Under the pieces are notes generated by a model. It was not told where the DNA came from. It ran no database searches and was given only the letters and a program-made list of their open reading frames with translations. The position numbers were made by a program, and so were the translations under genes. Shown here piece by piece: positions 25,259 to 33,837 of a stretch of 64,000 bases of DNA; within the stretch, counting starts at the first letter, position 1, and every line of letters starts with the position of its first letter. Origin of the DNA: Aromatoleum petrolei. Lineage in GTDB: Bacteria > Pseudomonadota > Gammaproteobacteria > Burkholderiales > Rhodocyclaceae. The stretch lies in assembly GCF_017894385.1 (NCBI RefSeq), contig NZ_CP059560.1:4286501-4350500 (forward strand). Reading direction: 5' to 3'.

Positions 25259-28200
25259 ATGCAAAAACCGGCTGGAGAAATCGTCCTATCGGCGAGCGAC
25301 CTCTCCTTTTTCGCGGAATGCGCCCATCGGACCTGGCTTGATCGGTTGCATTTGGACCATCCGATGGAGAAGGCCGAGGATGATGAGCAAGCCCTGCTCA
25401 TCCAGGGAAAGGGATACGAGCACGAGGAGCGGTTCTTCGCGACTCTAAAGGAAGGGGCGAGCTCCTGTGTCGAGATCGACTCCGACTGGTCGCTGGAAAG
25501 GAAGCTCGAAGCGACGCGGGCAGCCATCCTCGACGGCGCGCAAGTGATCTACCAAGCGACGCTCAAGCGGGGCAACCTGATGGGGCACGCGGACTTTCTC
25601 GTGCGATCCGGCCGGGGAAGCGGGGGGCAATGGCTGTACGAGGTCGCGGATACCAAGCTGGCCCGCTCGACCAAAGCCAAGTTCCTTCTCCAGCTCTGTT
25701 TTTATTCCGACCTGCTCTCGGATATCACCGGCGAACTGCCCCTCCACATGCACGTCGAACTGGGGAACGGAAAGCGGGAGAGCTTCAAGGTCAGCGACTA
25801 TTTCCACTACTACCGCTCGCTGTTGGGCCGGCTGCTCGACTACCTCGCACCCTATCCCGACGGGACGGAAGTACCTTATCCGTCACCTTGCGATCACTGC
25901 GACTTGTGCCCCTGGCGGGAACGTTGCGCGGCCAAGCGGATCGATGACGACCACCTTTCCGCCGTCGCGGGAATCACTCGTCAGCAGATAGCCCGCCTCG
26001 AAGCCGCCGACATTCGTACCGTGGCCGCACTCGGGGCGCTCCCTGCCTCGCCGACCTTCCCCAAGATCGCGCCCGAGACCTTGGGGAAGTTACACGAACA
26101 AGCGCGTCTGCAGATCATTGAACGGGAGATGGGCAGCCAGGTTGTGGAGTTGCTTCCCATCGAAGCGGGAGCGGTTCGTGGATTCGCACGCCTTCCGAGG
26201 CCAGACGATGGAGACTTGTTCTTCGACATGGAAGGCGACCCCATGGAGGAAGGGGGCCTCGAATACCTGTTTGGCTTGTATTACTTCGATGCCGGGAAGC
26301 CCGTGTTCAAGGCGTTCTGGGCCCATACCCGCGAGGAAGAGCGGCTGGCTTTCACCGAGTTCATCGACTTCGTGATGGCCCGCAGGAGGGCGCATCCCGA
26401 CATGCACTTGTACCACTACGCGCACTACGAGAACGCGGCAATCAAACGCCTGATGACTTCGCACGGGGTTCGCGAATCCGCCGTGGACCGGTTGCTCCGC
26501 GAGGGCCGGTTGGTGGACCTGTACAAGGTCGTGCGGGAAGGCGTCCGCGTGTCGAAAGACAGTTACTCGATCAAGGCGATCGAGGCGTTCTATTCCGAGA
26601 AGCGCACCTCTGACGTGAAGAAGGCGACCGATAGCATCGTCGTCTACGAACAGTGGCGAGAATCCAAAGATCCCGCGCTCCTCGAATCCATCCGCAAGTA
26701 CAACGAGGAGGACTGCCGTTCGACCAGGCAACTGCGTGATTGGCTGCTGTCCTTGCGTCCCGACGAGCTGCCATGGTTCGAAGCGGCTGCCACCACAGCA
26801 TCGAAGCAACCGGCACGTGCGAAGTCCGACAAGACACAGGAGCACGAGAAGCTCCTGGAGGAGTTCCACGAGCGTCTGGTTGCGCATCCCGAAAACCCAG
26901 ATCTCGATCCGGAACTGGCTAAGCTGATCGACTCGCTCCTCGACTTCTACCGACGAGCAGCCAAGCCGCAGTGGTGGGCGCTATTCGACCGCCGAGAGGC
27001 GGAACTGGAAGAACTGATCGAGGAGCCGGAAGTGATCGGCGGCCTCTACGACCCTGAGTACGTTGGCGAAGGCGAGCGGTGCGGAACATACCGGTACCGC
27101 TATCCCGAGCAGGACTTCAAGGTGCGCTCCGGCGACCGAGCCGTTCGTCTCGACAACCTCAAAGAAGCCTTAGTCTGGAAAATCGACGAAGACGAGAATA
27201 CGGTTGAACTTGAGTTTCGCTTGGGTGACGGGGAGCTTGAGCCTCCCTCGTCAATGTCGGTCTCGATCGGTGCACCGGTCGACACCACCACGATGCAACG
27301 CGCCGTATTCGCTTTCGCGGAGTCCCTCGTCCAAGGAGGGAGCCGTTACAAGGCGGTCCGGGATTACCTGCAGCGGCGAACGCCGGACATCCGCGGGCTA
27401 GAGCCAGGCCAGCCAATCGTCGGGACGGACGCGGCGCCCCTCGCCGCCGCCATATCCGCGGTCGAACGGCTCGATTCTTCCTACCTCTTCATCCAGGGGC
27501 CGCCGGGAACAGGCAAGACCTACACGGGATCGCTTCTGATCGCTTCGCTGCTGAAGGCCGGGAAGCGGGTGGCCGTCTCGTCCAACAGCCACAAGGCTAT
27601 CAACAACCTTCTCGAGGCGGTCGACAAGCGGATGGAAGAGTCTGGGTGTTCCTACTTCGGGATCAAAAAGATATCGAAGGAGGAGCAGGCGGTCGAGAGC
27701 CGGTTCATCGCGAATTTCGATTCCGACAAAGCGATCCTCGAGGCGAACCCCGCGCCCCAACTTGTCGGGGGTACGGCCTGGACGCTCGCCAGGCCCGGTT
27801 TCAGGGATACGTTTGACTATCTGTTCATCGACGAGGCCGGTCAGGTTTCTCTGGCGAACACCATCGCGATGGGCATGTGCGCGAAGAACCTGATCCTGCT
27901 CGGGGACCAAATGCAGCTCGGGCAGCCGATTCAGGGCAGCCATCCCGGCAGGAGCGGGGAGTCGGCGTTGGAGTACCTCCTTGACGGAGAGTCCACAATT
28001 TCAGCGGACAGAGGAATATTCCTGGGGGTGACCTACCGGATGCATCCAGATGTCTGTAGGTTCATATCCGACGCGATCTATGACTCCCGTCTTCTATCGG
28101 CGGATTCGACGCTCCAGCAGCGGCTTGTCCTGGACGGTTCGGCTCACCCTGCCCTCCGTCCGACCGGGATCTGCTATTTCCCGATAGCGCACGAGGCGTG

Positions 28201-28633
28201 CTCGCAACGGAGCGAAGAAGAGGCCGCCGCCGTGCGGGAAATCGTTGAAAGTCTCCTCAGACAGCGGTATCGGGACGGCCAGAGTCGGGAGCATGCTTTC
28301 TCCCTCGAAAACATCTTGGTCGTGGCACCGTACAACATGCAGGTCAATCTGCTGAAACGGGTTCTGCCCAATGGCGCCCGGGTCGGCACGGTCGACAAGT
28401 TCCAAGGGCAGGAGGCAGAAGTGGTCATCGTATCGATGGCGACCTCAAGCGCAGAATACCTGCCGAGGAATCTGGATTTCCTGTTCAGTAAGAACCGGAT
28501 CAACGTGGCCGTCTCCCGGGCGAAATGCCTCTCTGTCGTTCTTTTCAGCCCGAAACTCCTGAATCTACGCTGCAAGTCGCCCGGCGAAATGGCACTCGTG
28601 AACACCTTCGCCTACCTGAGAGGAGAGAACTGA
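25259..28633 (+). CDS. TM0106-family RecB-like nuclease fused to SF1 (Dna2/Upf1-like) helicase
   Basis: This 1124-residue fusion has an N-terminal RecB-like nuclease part at about residues 1-230. That part ends in a cysteine cluster (CDHCDLCPWRERC) that probably binds an iron-sulfur cluster. An RNase H-like exonuclease domain at about 310-500 has FFDMEGDP, HYAHYEN and YNEEDC, the three acidic motifs of DnaQ-like enzymes. The C-terminal SF1 helicase at about 720-1110 has Walker A (GPPGTGKT), Walker B (FIDEAGQ), LLGDQMQLGQP, VDKFQGQEAEVV and VAVSRAKCL. It should unwind and degrade nucleic acid. It is first in an operon with a WYL regulator, 1 bp apart, under two copies of the island operator. 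Confidence 0.9.
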   Translation: MQKPAGEIVLSASDLSFFAECAHRTWLDRLHLDHPMEKAEDDEQALLIQGKGYEHEERFFATLKEGASSCVEIDSDWSLERKLEATRAAILDGAQVIYQATLKRGNLMGHADFLVRSGRGSGGQWLYEVADTKLARSTKAKFLLQLCFYSDLLSDITGELPLHMHVELGNGKRESFKVSDYFHYYRSLLGRLLDYLAPYPDGTEVPYPSPCDHCDLCPWRERCAAKRIDDDHLSAVAGITRQQIARLEAADIRTVAALGALPASPTFPKIAPETLGKLHEQARLQIIEREMGSQVVELLPIEAGAVRGFARLPRPDDGDLFFDMEGDPMEEGGLEYLFGLYYFDAGKPVFKAFWAHTREEERLAFTEFIDFVMARRRAHPDMHLYHYAHYENAAIKRLMTSHGVRESAVDRLLREGRLVDLYKVVREGVRVSKDSYSIKAIEAFYSEKRTSDVKKATDSIVVYEQWRESKDPALLESIRKYNEEDCRSTRQLRDWLLSLRPDELPWFEAAATTASKQPARAKSDKTQEHEKLLEEFHERLVAHPENPDLDPELAKLIDSLLDFYRRAAKPQWWALFDRREAELEELIEEPEVIGGLYDPEYVGEGERCGTYRYRYPEQDFKVRSGDRAVRLDNLKEALVWKIDEDENTVELEFRLGDGELEPPSSMSVSIGAPVDTTTMQRAVFAFAESLVQGGSRYKAVRDYLQRRTPDIRGLEPGQPIVGTDAAPLAAAISAVERLDSSYLFIQGPPGTGKTYTGSLLIASLLKAGKRVAVSSNSHKAINNLLEAVDKRMEESGCSYFGIKKISKEEQAVESRFIANFDSDKAILEANPAPQLVGGTAWTLARPGFRDTFDYLFIDEAGQVSLANTIAMGMCAKNLILLGDQMQLGQPIQGSHPGRSGESALEYLLDGESTISADRGIFLGVTYRMHPDVCRFISDAIYDSRLLSADSTLQQRLVLDGSAHPALRPTGICYFPIAHEACSQRSEEEAAAVREIVESLLRQRYRDGQSREHAFSLENILVVAPYNMQVNLLKRVLPNGARVGTVDKFQGQEAEVVIVSMATSSAEYLPRNLDFLFSKNRINVAVSRAKCLSVVLFSPKLLNLRCKSPGEMALVNTFAYLRGEN

Positions 28634-28634
28634 A

Positions 28635-29621
28635 GTGGCCCAAGCGGCACGCTTGCGCGACATTGTCGCCATCTTGGAAGCGAGAAAACATCCTGTGCCT
28701 CGCGATGTTTTACTGAACGAGTTGGATGTCTCGCTTGCGACGTTCAAACGCGACATAGAGGTGTTGAGGGACCAGTTCCAAGCGCCGATCACCTGGTTGC
28801 CCGGCGAGGCCGGACGCGAACGCGGGTACGTCCTGGAGGACAAAGGCTGGTCGTCGGGTAAGCTGGGATTGCCGAGGGCCTGGTTTACGTCGAGCGAGAT
28901 CCACGCCCTCTTGATGATAGATACGCTGGCCAGCCACATCGCGCCCGGCTTGCTGACGGAACATCTGCAACCTCTCATCACGCGGATAACGCTGGCACTG
29001 AGCGCGGCGGACGACACGCCCGAGGATATCCGCTCACGCATCCAGATCCTGGCGTCGGCAGCCCGTCGGCGGGATGCGGCCCATTTCGAGAACGTGGCCC
29101 AGGCGACGGTGCGCAGGAACTGCCTGGAGATCCTCTACTTCACCAAGAGCCGGAACGAGCGTAATAGGCGGGTCGTCTCCCCGCAGCGCCTCATCCATTA
29201 CAAGGAAAACTGGTACCTGGTCGCCTGGTGCCACAAGGCGGAAGGACCGAGGGTCTTTGCATTGGACGGCGTCGAGGAAGCGAAAGTGCTGAAGGAACCC
29301 GCGGTCGAGGCGGACAAGGCGGCAATCGACGCCATGGTCGGGAAGGACTTCGGGATCTATTCGGGCGGCGACCGAAAATGGGCGAAGTTGCGGTTCTCCG
29401 CGCTGCAAGCGCGGTGGGTCGAGGCCGAAGTCTGGCATCCGGAACAGACGGCTTCCGTCCAGGAGGACGGATCTCTGGTGCTCGAGGTGCCATACAGCGA
29501 CCCGCGCGAACTCCTGCTCGACGTCCTCAAGTTCGGCCCCGAGGCGGAGGTGCTCGAACCACCCGAACTCCGGGAGGAAGTGCGCTCGCGCCTCCGCCGG
29601 GCCCTGTCGCAGTATGAATGA
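28635..29621 (+). CDS. WYL-domain transcriptional regulator 1
   Basis: This 328-residue protein has an N-terminal winged helix at about residues 5-60 (VPRDVLLNELDVSLATFKRDIEVL pattern), a WYL domain at about 140-225 with ENWYLVAWCH, and a C-terminal WCX extension to about 325. WYL regulators bind inverted repeats and are frequent repressors or activators of phage-defence loci, where the WYL pocket senses a nucleic acid or nucleotide ligand. The GTG start is 1 bp after the nuclease-helicase stop, so the two are co-translated. It is clearly related to the second WYL protein at 32774-33757. It is the best candidate binder of the island dyads. Confidence 0.9.
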   Translation: MAQAARLRDIVAILEARKHPVPRDVLLNELDVSLATFKRDIEVLRDQFQAPITWLPGEAGRERGYVLEDKGWSSGKLGLPRAWFTSSEIHALLMIDTLASHIAPGLLTEHLQPLITRITLALSAADDTPEDIRSRIQILASAARRRDAAHFENVAQATVRRNCLEILYFTKSRNERNRRVVSPQRLIHYKENWYLVAWCHKAEGPRVFALDGVEEAKVLKEPAVEADKAAIDAMVGKDFGIYSGGDRKWAKLRFSALQARWVEAEVWHPEQTASVQEDGSLVLEVPYSDPRELLLDVLKFGPEAEVLEPPELREEVRSRLRRALSQYE

Positions 29622-29626
29622 TTCAG

Positions 29627-29645
29627 TGGCTCATTATGTGAGCTA
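29627..29645. promoter_or_regulatory. Island operator copy 3
   Basis: TGGCTCA, TTATG, TGAGCTA: the same arms as copy 2. It lies 38 bp upstream of the HNH gene and just after the WYL 1 stop. Confidence 0.75.
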
Positions 29646-29683
29646 CAGCGATCGTTACGATAGCGATATCGACGCGTTACGGC

Positions 29684-30661
29684 ATGGATTCGTGGAAAGC
29701 GTCCCACGGAAATTTCACGATTGGAGCGAATGAATATATGGATGCTTGGGAAATTGCACTGAACAAAATAAACGAATTGGTTCTGGCAAAAAGGTTAAAG
29801 AAGTCCGTACCGTCGAAGGAGGGTATGTGCTTTTTCGAATGCGACCAGGGGCAATTCGCTTTGGAAGTGCCTCGCCGCACTAGAGGCGTAAAAGGAGCGA
29901 AATTTTGGTTCTCATTTCCACCGTCGGTACCCCTCGGCATCGAGGTCGAAGAAAAAGCCCCAGGTGATGGCAGGAATAACAAACTTAACACGACTCCTGG
30001 CTCGCGCATGGGCGAGTCCTACGCATGTTGGAACATATTAGTCGGCAATTCCAAGGAGAAACCACGCCAGACCATCGAAGCCATATTGTTCGGATTGAGC
30101 GGATCTGCGGAGTCATACGTGCCGGACATGGAGATCGAAGCCGGGATTCAATTTAGTAATGAACACGATCTCGAAAACGAGAAGCCAGAGTCAGCTAAAG
30201 AACTTACGGTCTCGGAAAGTGACCAGAAAGGACTGGAAAGCGATACGGTTAGCCTTAGCACGAGCGAACGGGAAGCCGTCGTCAAGGTTCGGTTTGGCCA
30301 GGGCGCCTTCCGATCTTCGCTCCTAGATATCGCTGGCGACGTCTGCTGGATGTCCGGTATCGAGGGGAAGGAACTGCTTATAGCCTCGCACATCCAGCCT
30401 TGGGCTCATTCCGAGAAGAATCGTGAAGCGAGAGGATGCCCCGACAACGGCCTACTGCTCTCATCACTTTGGGATGCAGCGTTCGACTCCGGACTGGTGA
30501 CATTCGACGAGGATTGGCGGGTAGTTTCGTCCCCCGCGCTCAGCGAGTCCGCGAAAAAGCACCTTGGGCTTCAGGAAGAAAAGTTTCTTCCAAAGAGTTT
30601 CAGAAATCCTCGACGTGCCGAGTATCTAGCTTACCACCGCGCGGTAGTTTTCAAGCGATAA
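29684..30661 (+). CDS. HNH endonuclease
   Basis: This 325-residue protein has a C-terminal HNH_2-type domain at about residues 215-285 (CWMSGIEGKELLIASHI, then a PDNGLLLSSLWDAAFD stretch). The pattern is that of predicted restriction-type nucleases. The N-terminal ~200 residues are of unknown type and could be the target-recognition part. Codon use and base composition are more AT-rich than in core genes, a sign of transfer. It has its own copy of the island operator upstream, so it is co-regulated with the nuclease-helicase. The ATG at 29684 was chosen because the body of the protein follows directly. Confidence 0.82.
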   Translation: MDSWKASHGNFTIGANEYMDAWEIALNKINELVLAKRLKKSVPSKEGMCFFECDQGQFALEVPRRTRGVKGAKFWFSFPPSVPLGIEVEEKAPGDGRNNKLNTTPGSRMGESYACWNILVGNSKEKPRQTIEAILFGLSGSAESYVPDMEIEAGIQFSNEHDLENEKPESAKELTVSESDQKGLESDTVSLSTSEREAVVKVRFGQGAFRSSLLDIAGDVCWMSGIEGKELLIASHIQPWAHSEKNREARGCPDNGLLLSSLWDAAFDSGLVTFDEDWRVVSSPALSESAKKHLGLQEEKFLPKSFRNPRRAEYLAYHRAVVFKR

Positions 30662-30706
30662 CGGTTGCCTAGACATTCGAGTAATCCATCAAAGGAGCTG
30701 CCCTAT

Positions 30707-31150
30707 ATGGGAAAAAAGATAATCGTCTCGTCTGACGAGATTGCGGTCTGCCCGAAGTGCAACCACCAGTTTTCGCTCGACCAGGGTATTGCCCGCCATA
30801 CGATCGAGCGTTATGAGCAGGAGTTCTCGGACGCCCTAGCGAGCGAGAAGAAGGAGCTCGAGGAGAGTTTGGCCAGGGAGGCCGAGCGGAAGGCCAACAA
30901 GCTCTTTGCAGAACAGATCGCCAAGCTGAAGGAAGACTTGGCCGACGTCCGTAAGGCCGAGCAGGATGCCCGCGCCCTGGTCACGAAAGCCGAAGCCGAT
31001 GCGAAGGCCAAAGCAGCTGAGGCGTTTGCCCAGGAAAAGTCGGCCCTCACCGAGGAACTCACCGCGAAGAACGCGCAACTCGCCTCCTTTCGCGAGCAGG
31101 AATTGGCACTTCGCCGCCAGAAGCAGGTACTTGAGGATAAGCAGGCCAAC
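30707..31150 (+). pseudogene. DUF2130 (COG4487) family gene, 3' end lost to IS insertion
   Basis: The intact first 148 codons start MGKKIIVSSDEIAVCPKCNHQF, with a CPKC zinc pair. A long Ala/Glu/Lys-rich coiled coil follows. This is the N-terminal half of DUF2130 proteins, which normally run to over 400 residues with a C-terminal nuclease-like domain. The reading frame enters the IS left repeat at 31151 and ends inside it. The rest of the gene is not found on the far side of the IS, so it was deleted, not just interrupted. An AAAGGAG ribosome binding site precedes the ATG, and it follows the HNH gene by 45 bp, probably as one operon. Confidence 0.8.
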
Positions 31151-31175
31151 TGGCCTGCCCCCGATTCTCCGGACA
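31151..31175 (+). repeat. IS left terminal inverted repeat
   Basis: 25 bp, perfectly complementary to the right repeat at 32376-32400. Confidence 0.95.
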
Positions 31176-31208
31176 CATTGCATGGCAACATGTGTCTAGG
31201 AGGAATCG

Positions 31209-31502
31209 ATGCGAACAAGAAGGAAGTTCTCGGACGAGTTCAAGCGCGAGGCGGTGCGTTTGGCAACGCAGCCGGGTATGACGGCGACAGCGGTCGCCCG
31301 AGATCTGGGACTCGAGCGCAGCGTGCTGCGCCGATGGATGTTGAATGCGGAAGAAGGTCGCACCGATTTGACGCCTGGCAGGCCTCTGAAGAGCGACAGC
31401 CAGGCGGAACTTGAGCAACTGCGGCGCGAACTGGCGCGGGTGAAGATGGAGCGCGATATCTTAAAAAAGGCGCTCGGCTACTTCGCGAAGGACCCGACGT
31501 GA
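31209..31502 (+). CDS. IS3-family transposase OrfA
   Basis: This 97-residue DNA-binding subunit has a helix-turn-helix in its first half (FSDEFKREAVRLA, VARDLGLERSVLRRWM). A leucine-zipper-like coiled coil at about residues 60-90 (LEQLRRELARVKMERDILKKAL) is used to pair with the transposase. The slippery heptamer A-AAA-AAG at 31463-31469 sits in the right phase for a -1 frameshift into orfB, which is open from there onward. The frameshift product would be the active OrfAB transposase. Confidence 0.93.
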   Translation: MRTRRKFSDEFKREAVRLATQPGMTATAVARDLGLERSVLRRWMLNAEEGRTDLTPGRPLKSDSQAELEQLRRELARVKMERDILKKALGYFAKDPT

Positions 31503-32365
31503 AGTTCGGCTTCGTTGCCAAACATCGGGCGGTGTGGCCGGTTCGGGTTCTATGTGAAGTGCTCGGAATTTCCCGCAGCGGCTTCTACGAATGGTTCAGT
31601 AGGCGGCCAAGCCCGCGTACCCGCGCCAACGAGAAGCTCACGGGGCTGATTCGGCAAAGCTTCGAAGCGAGCGATCGGACCTACGGTAGCCGACGTGTTT
31701 GGCACGACGTGCTTGCCTGGGGCGAGCACTGCGGCATTCATCGCGTTGCTCGCCTAATGAGGGCGGCCGGGCTGGCTGCGCGCAAGAAGCGTCGTCGCTC
31801 GCCCAACGATGCGGGCCTGCGGCCCGAACACAGCATTGCACCGAATCTGCTGCAGCGCGAGTTCGAGGCGGATGCGCCGAACAAGAAGTGGCTGGCCGAC
31901 TTCACGTACCTGTGGACCGACGAAGGCTGGCTATACGTTGCGGCCGTGCTGGACCTGTACTCGCGAAGAATTGTCGGCTGGTCAATGAAGGCGGAAATGA
32001 CTGCGCAACTGGTCATCGATGCGCTCTTGATGGCGGTCTGGCGGCGCGGTAAACCCAAGGAGCTGTTACACCATTCCGATCAGGGTAGCCAATACACCCG
32101 CGAAGACTTCCAGCGGCTGCTAGCCGACCAGGGCATCGTTTGCAGCATGAGTCGAAAGGGCAACTGCTGGGATAACGCCGCGATGGAGAGCTTCTTCTCC
32201 AGCCTCAAGACGGAACGTGCCGCGCGAAAGCGATATCCGACACGCGACGACGCTCGGGCGGACGTGTTCGACTACATTGAACGCTTCTACAATCCGCGGC
32301 GGCGTCACTCCGTGCTTGGATATCTCAGCCCGGTTCAGTTTGAAGAAAATATGGTGGCTGTGTAG
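31499..32365 (+). CDS. IS3-family transposase OrfB (rve integrase domain)
   Basis: This 288-residue frame carries the DDE catalytic core. The first Asp is in ADFTYLW, the second in HHSDQGSQY, and the Glu is in AAMESFFSSLKTE. An HTH_21-like segment lies at the N terminus. It ends with the IS3 signature HSVLGYLSPVQFEE. Its own GTG start overlaps the orfA stop, but it is most likely made by -1 frameshifting as OrfAB. All catalytic residues are present, so the element may still be active. Confidence 0.95.
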   Translation: MKFGFVAKHRAVWPVRVLCEVLGISRSGFYEWFSRRPSPRTRANEKLTGLIRQSFEASDRTYGSRRVWHDVLAWGEHCGIHRVARLMRAAGLAARKKRRRSPNDAGLRPEHSIAPNLLQREFEADAPNKKWLADFTYLWTDEGWLYVAAVLDLYSRRIVGWSMKAEMTAQLVIDALLMAVWRRGKPKELLHHSDQGSQYTREDFQRLLADQGIVCSMSRKGNCWDNAAMESFFSSLKTERAARKRYPTRDDARADVFDYIERFYNPRRRHSVLGYLSPVQFEENMVAV

Positions 32366-32375
32366 CTACCGAAAC

Positions 32376-32400
32376 TGTCCGGAGAATCGGGGGCAGGCCA
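32376..32400 (-). repeat. IS right terminal inverted repeat
   Basis: 25 bp, perfect inverse complement of 31151-31175. Confidence 0.95.
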
Positions 32401-32603
32401 CTCAAAGAGCCTGAAAGCGCGATCAGGTAGAGGCGGTCGTCCCGGATTTCCCAGGTTCCCACGTAGCCTCGCCAGAGTGCCGTGTTGCGGTATGCAAAAT
32501 CCGGCCGGCTACCAGCGAGCGCAAAGTAATCCTCAAGAGGTTCGGAGCACATCCGGACCTGGCGTTCCCGGTACTCAAGTTTTTCACCAATCTGGGCCGT
32601 CAT
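32401..32603 (-). pseudogene. Hypothetical protein gene, 3' end cut by IS
   Basis: The first ~67 codons run from MTAQIGEKLEYRERQVRM to LIALSGSLS, then the frame enters the IS right repeat. The fragment has a Cys, a SRPDFAYRNTALWRGYVGTW stretch and a beta-rich LYLI segment. I remember similar small uncharacterised proteins in proteobacteria but know no function for them. Upstream, 32604-32734 on the minus side shows nothing clear. With the truncated DUF2130 gene on the other side of the IS, it shows that DNA was lost at the insertion. Confidence 0.6.
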
Positions 32604-32734
32604 TGCGCCTCCGAAGTGCGGTCTCGAACTGTTGAGAGAAGACTTTCCCTGAGCGGCTGCCTGATAGTATGCAGGATGCGCACGCTATAAGCATTGCTCG
32701 CTTGTCATCACTCGACCTAAAGTAGCACCCGCGA

Positions 32735-32751
32735 GGCTCACCGGGTGAGCC
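32735..32751. promoter_or_regulatory. Island operator copy 4
   Basis: GGCTCA, CCGGG, TGAGCC: perfect 6-bp arms with the same 5-base spacer. It ends 22 bp before the WYL 2 start, so it fits autoregulation. Confidence 0.75.
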
Positions 32752-32773
32752 AGCCGACAACAAGAAACGGCCC

Positions 32774-33757
32774 ATGGATCGCACCGAACGCTTCTACAAA
32801 ATCGACCAACTCATCACCGAGCGGCGGCTCGTCGCCTTCAAGGACCTGCTCACGGCGCTGGAAGTGTCGCCTGCCACCTTGAAGCGCGACCTCGAATATA
32901 TGAGGAACCGCCTGAGGGCGCCCATCGTGTGGGACCGGGACGCCGGCGGCTACCGTTTCGACAAGCTCGAGGCCGCCGCGGGGGCGCAGTACGAGCTGCC
33001 GGGGTTGTGGTTCTCCTCACAAGAGATCCATGCGCTGCTCACCATGCAGCACCTGCTGGCGAGCCTAGATCCGGGCGGACTGCTCGCGCCGCACGTCGCC
33101 CCCTTGCAGGCGCGGCTCAACGGCCTGCTTGGGACGACCGACGATCCGGCCGAGGAGATCCGCCGCCGGGTGCTGATCTTTGGGGTGGGCAAGCGAAACA
33201 TGAAGCTCGCGCACTTCGAGAAGGTGGGCTCGGCGCTGCTGCGAAGAAAACGGATTCGGGTGAGTTACTTCGCGCGCGGCACGGGCGAAATCACCGAGCG
33301 CGAGTTATCGCCACAGCGCCTGGTGCACTACCGTGAAAATTGGTACCTCGATGCCTGGTGCCACCTGCGTGGGGCCTTGCGCAACTTCAGTGTGGATGCC
33401 GTCCAGCGGATCGAGAGCCTGGAGACGCCTGCCCGTGAGGTACCGCGCCGCACGGTTGAGCGCGAGCTCGGTCCTGGTTACGGCATCTTCGTCGGGCGCG
33501 ACCAGGACGTTCGCTGGGCGCGCCTCGCTTTCAGTGCGGAGCGGGCGCGCTGGGTCGCTTCGGAACACTGGCATCCGCAGCAGAAGGGCACGCTGCAAGA
33601 GGACGGTCGTTACGTGCTGGAGCTTCCCTACACCGACGATCGCGAACTGCTGATGGACATCCTCAAGTACGGCGCCGACGTCACGGTGCTCGCGCCCGAA
33701 ACGCTGCGCGAGCGAGTGGTCGCGGAGCTGGCACGCATGAACGACCTGTATCGCTGA
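32774..33757 (+). CDS. WYL-domain transcriptional regulator 2
   Basis: This 327-residue homologue of WYL regulator 1 has the same layout: an N-terminal winged helix (FKDLLTALEVSPATLKRDLEYM pattern), a WYL domain with ENWYLDAWCH, and a C-terminal WCX part (WHPQQKGTLQEDGRYVLELP). The matching stretch of regulator 1 is WHPEQTASVQEDGSLVLEVP, showing close relation. The ATG at 32774 is the natural start. It lies between island operator copies 4 and 5. Two paralogous regulators with a common site spectrum could cross-regulate; which one binds is unknown. Confidence 0.9.
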   Translation: MDRTERFYKIDQLITERRLVAFKDLLTALEVSPATLKRDLEYMRNRLRAPIVWDRDAGGYRFDKLEAAAGAQYELPGLWFSSQEIHALLTMQHLLASLDPGGLLAPHVAPLQARLNGLLGTTDDPAEEIRRRVLIFGVGKRNMKLAHFEKVGSALLRRKRIRVSYFARGTGEITERELSPQRLVHYRENWYLDAWCHLRGALRNFSVDAVQRIESLETPAREVPRRTVERELGPGYGIFVGRDQDVRWARLAFSAERARWVASEHWHPQQKGTLQEDGRYVLELPYTDDRELLMDILKYGADVTVLAPETLRERVVAELARMNDLYR

Positions 33758-33770
33758 TCCACGGGTCGAC

Positions 33771-33789
33771 TGGCTCATCTGGTGAGCTT
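33771..33789. promoter_or_regulatory. Island operator copy 5
   Basis: TGGCTCA, TCTGG, TGAGCTT (arms pair at 5 of 7 positions; the inner GCTCA/TGAGC is intact). It lies 48 bp upstream of the DUF932 gene. Confidence 0.65.
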
Positions 33790-33837
33790 TTCAAGAGATA
33801 CGCTGAGCACCAGATATTCAACGACAAGGATACGTCC

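Larger units (their letters stand above)
31151..32400 (+). mobile_element. IS3-family insertion sequence
   Basis: This complete 1250-bp element is bounded by perfect 25-bp inverted repeats (31151-31175 and 32376-32400; each begins TGGCCTGCCCCCGATTCT from its outer end). It has two overlapping frames, orfA and orfB, with a frameshift site typical of the family. No target duplication is visible: the left flank ends AAC and the right flank begins CTC. Two unrelated genes are truncated at its two edges. This points to an adjacent deletion or recombination between two IS copies after insertion. Confidence 0.95.

Noticed and set aside
29357..29707. 116-codon minus-strand frame over the WYL 1 3' end
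   Set aside because: It overlaps a clear gene in antisense and has no coding features.
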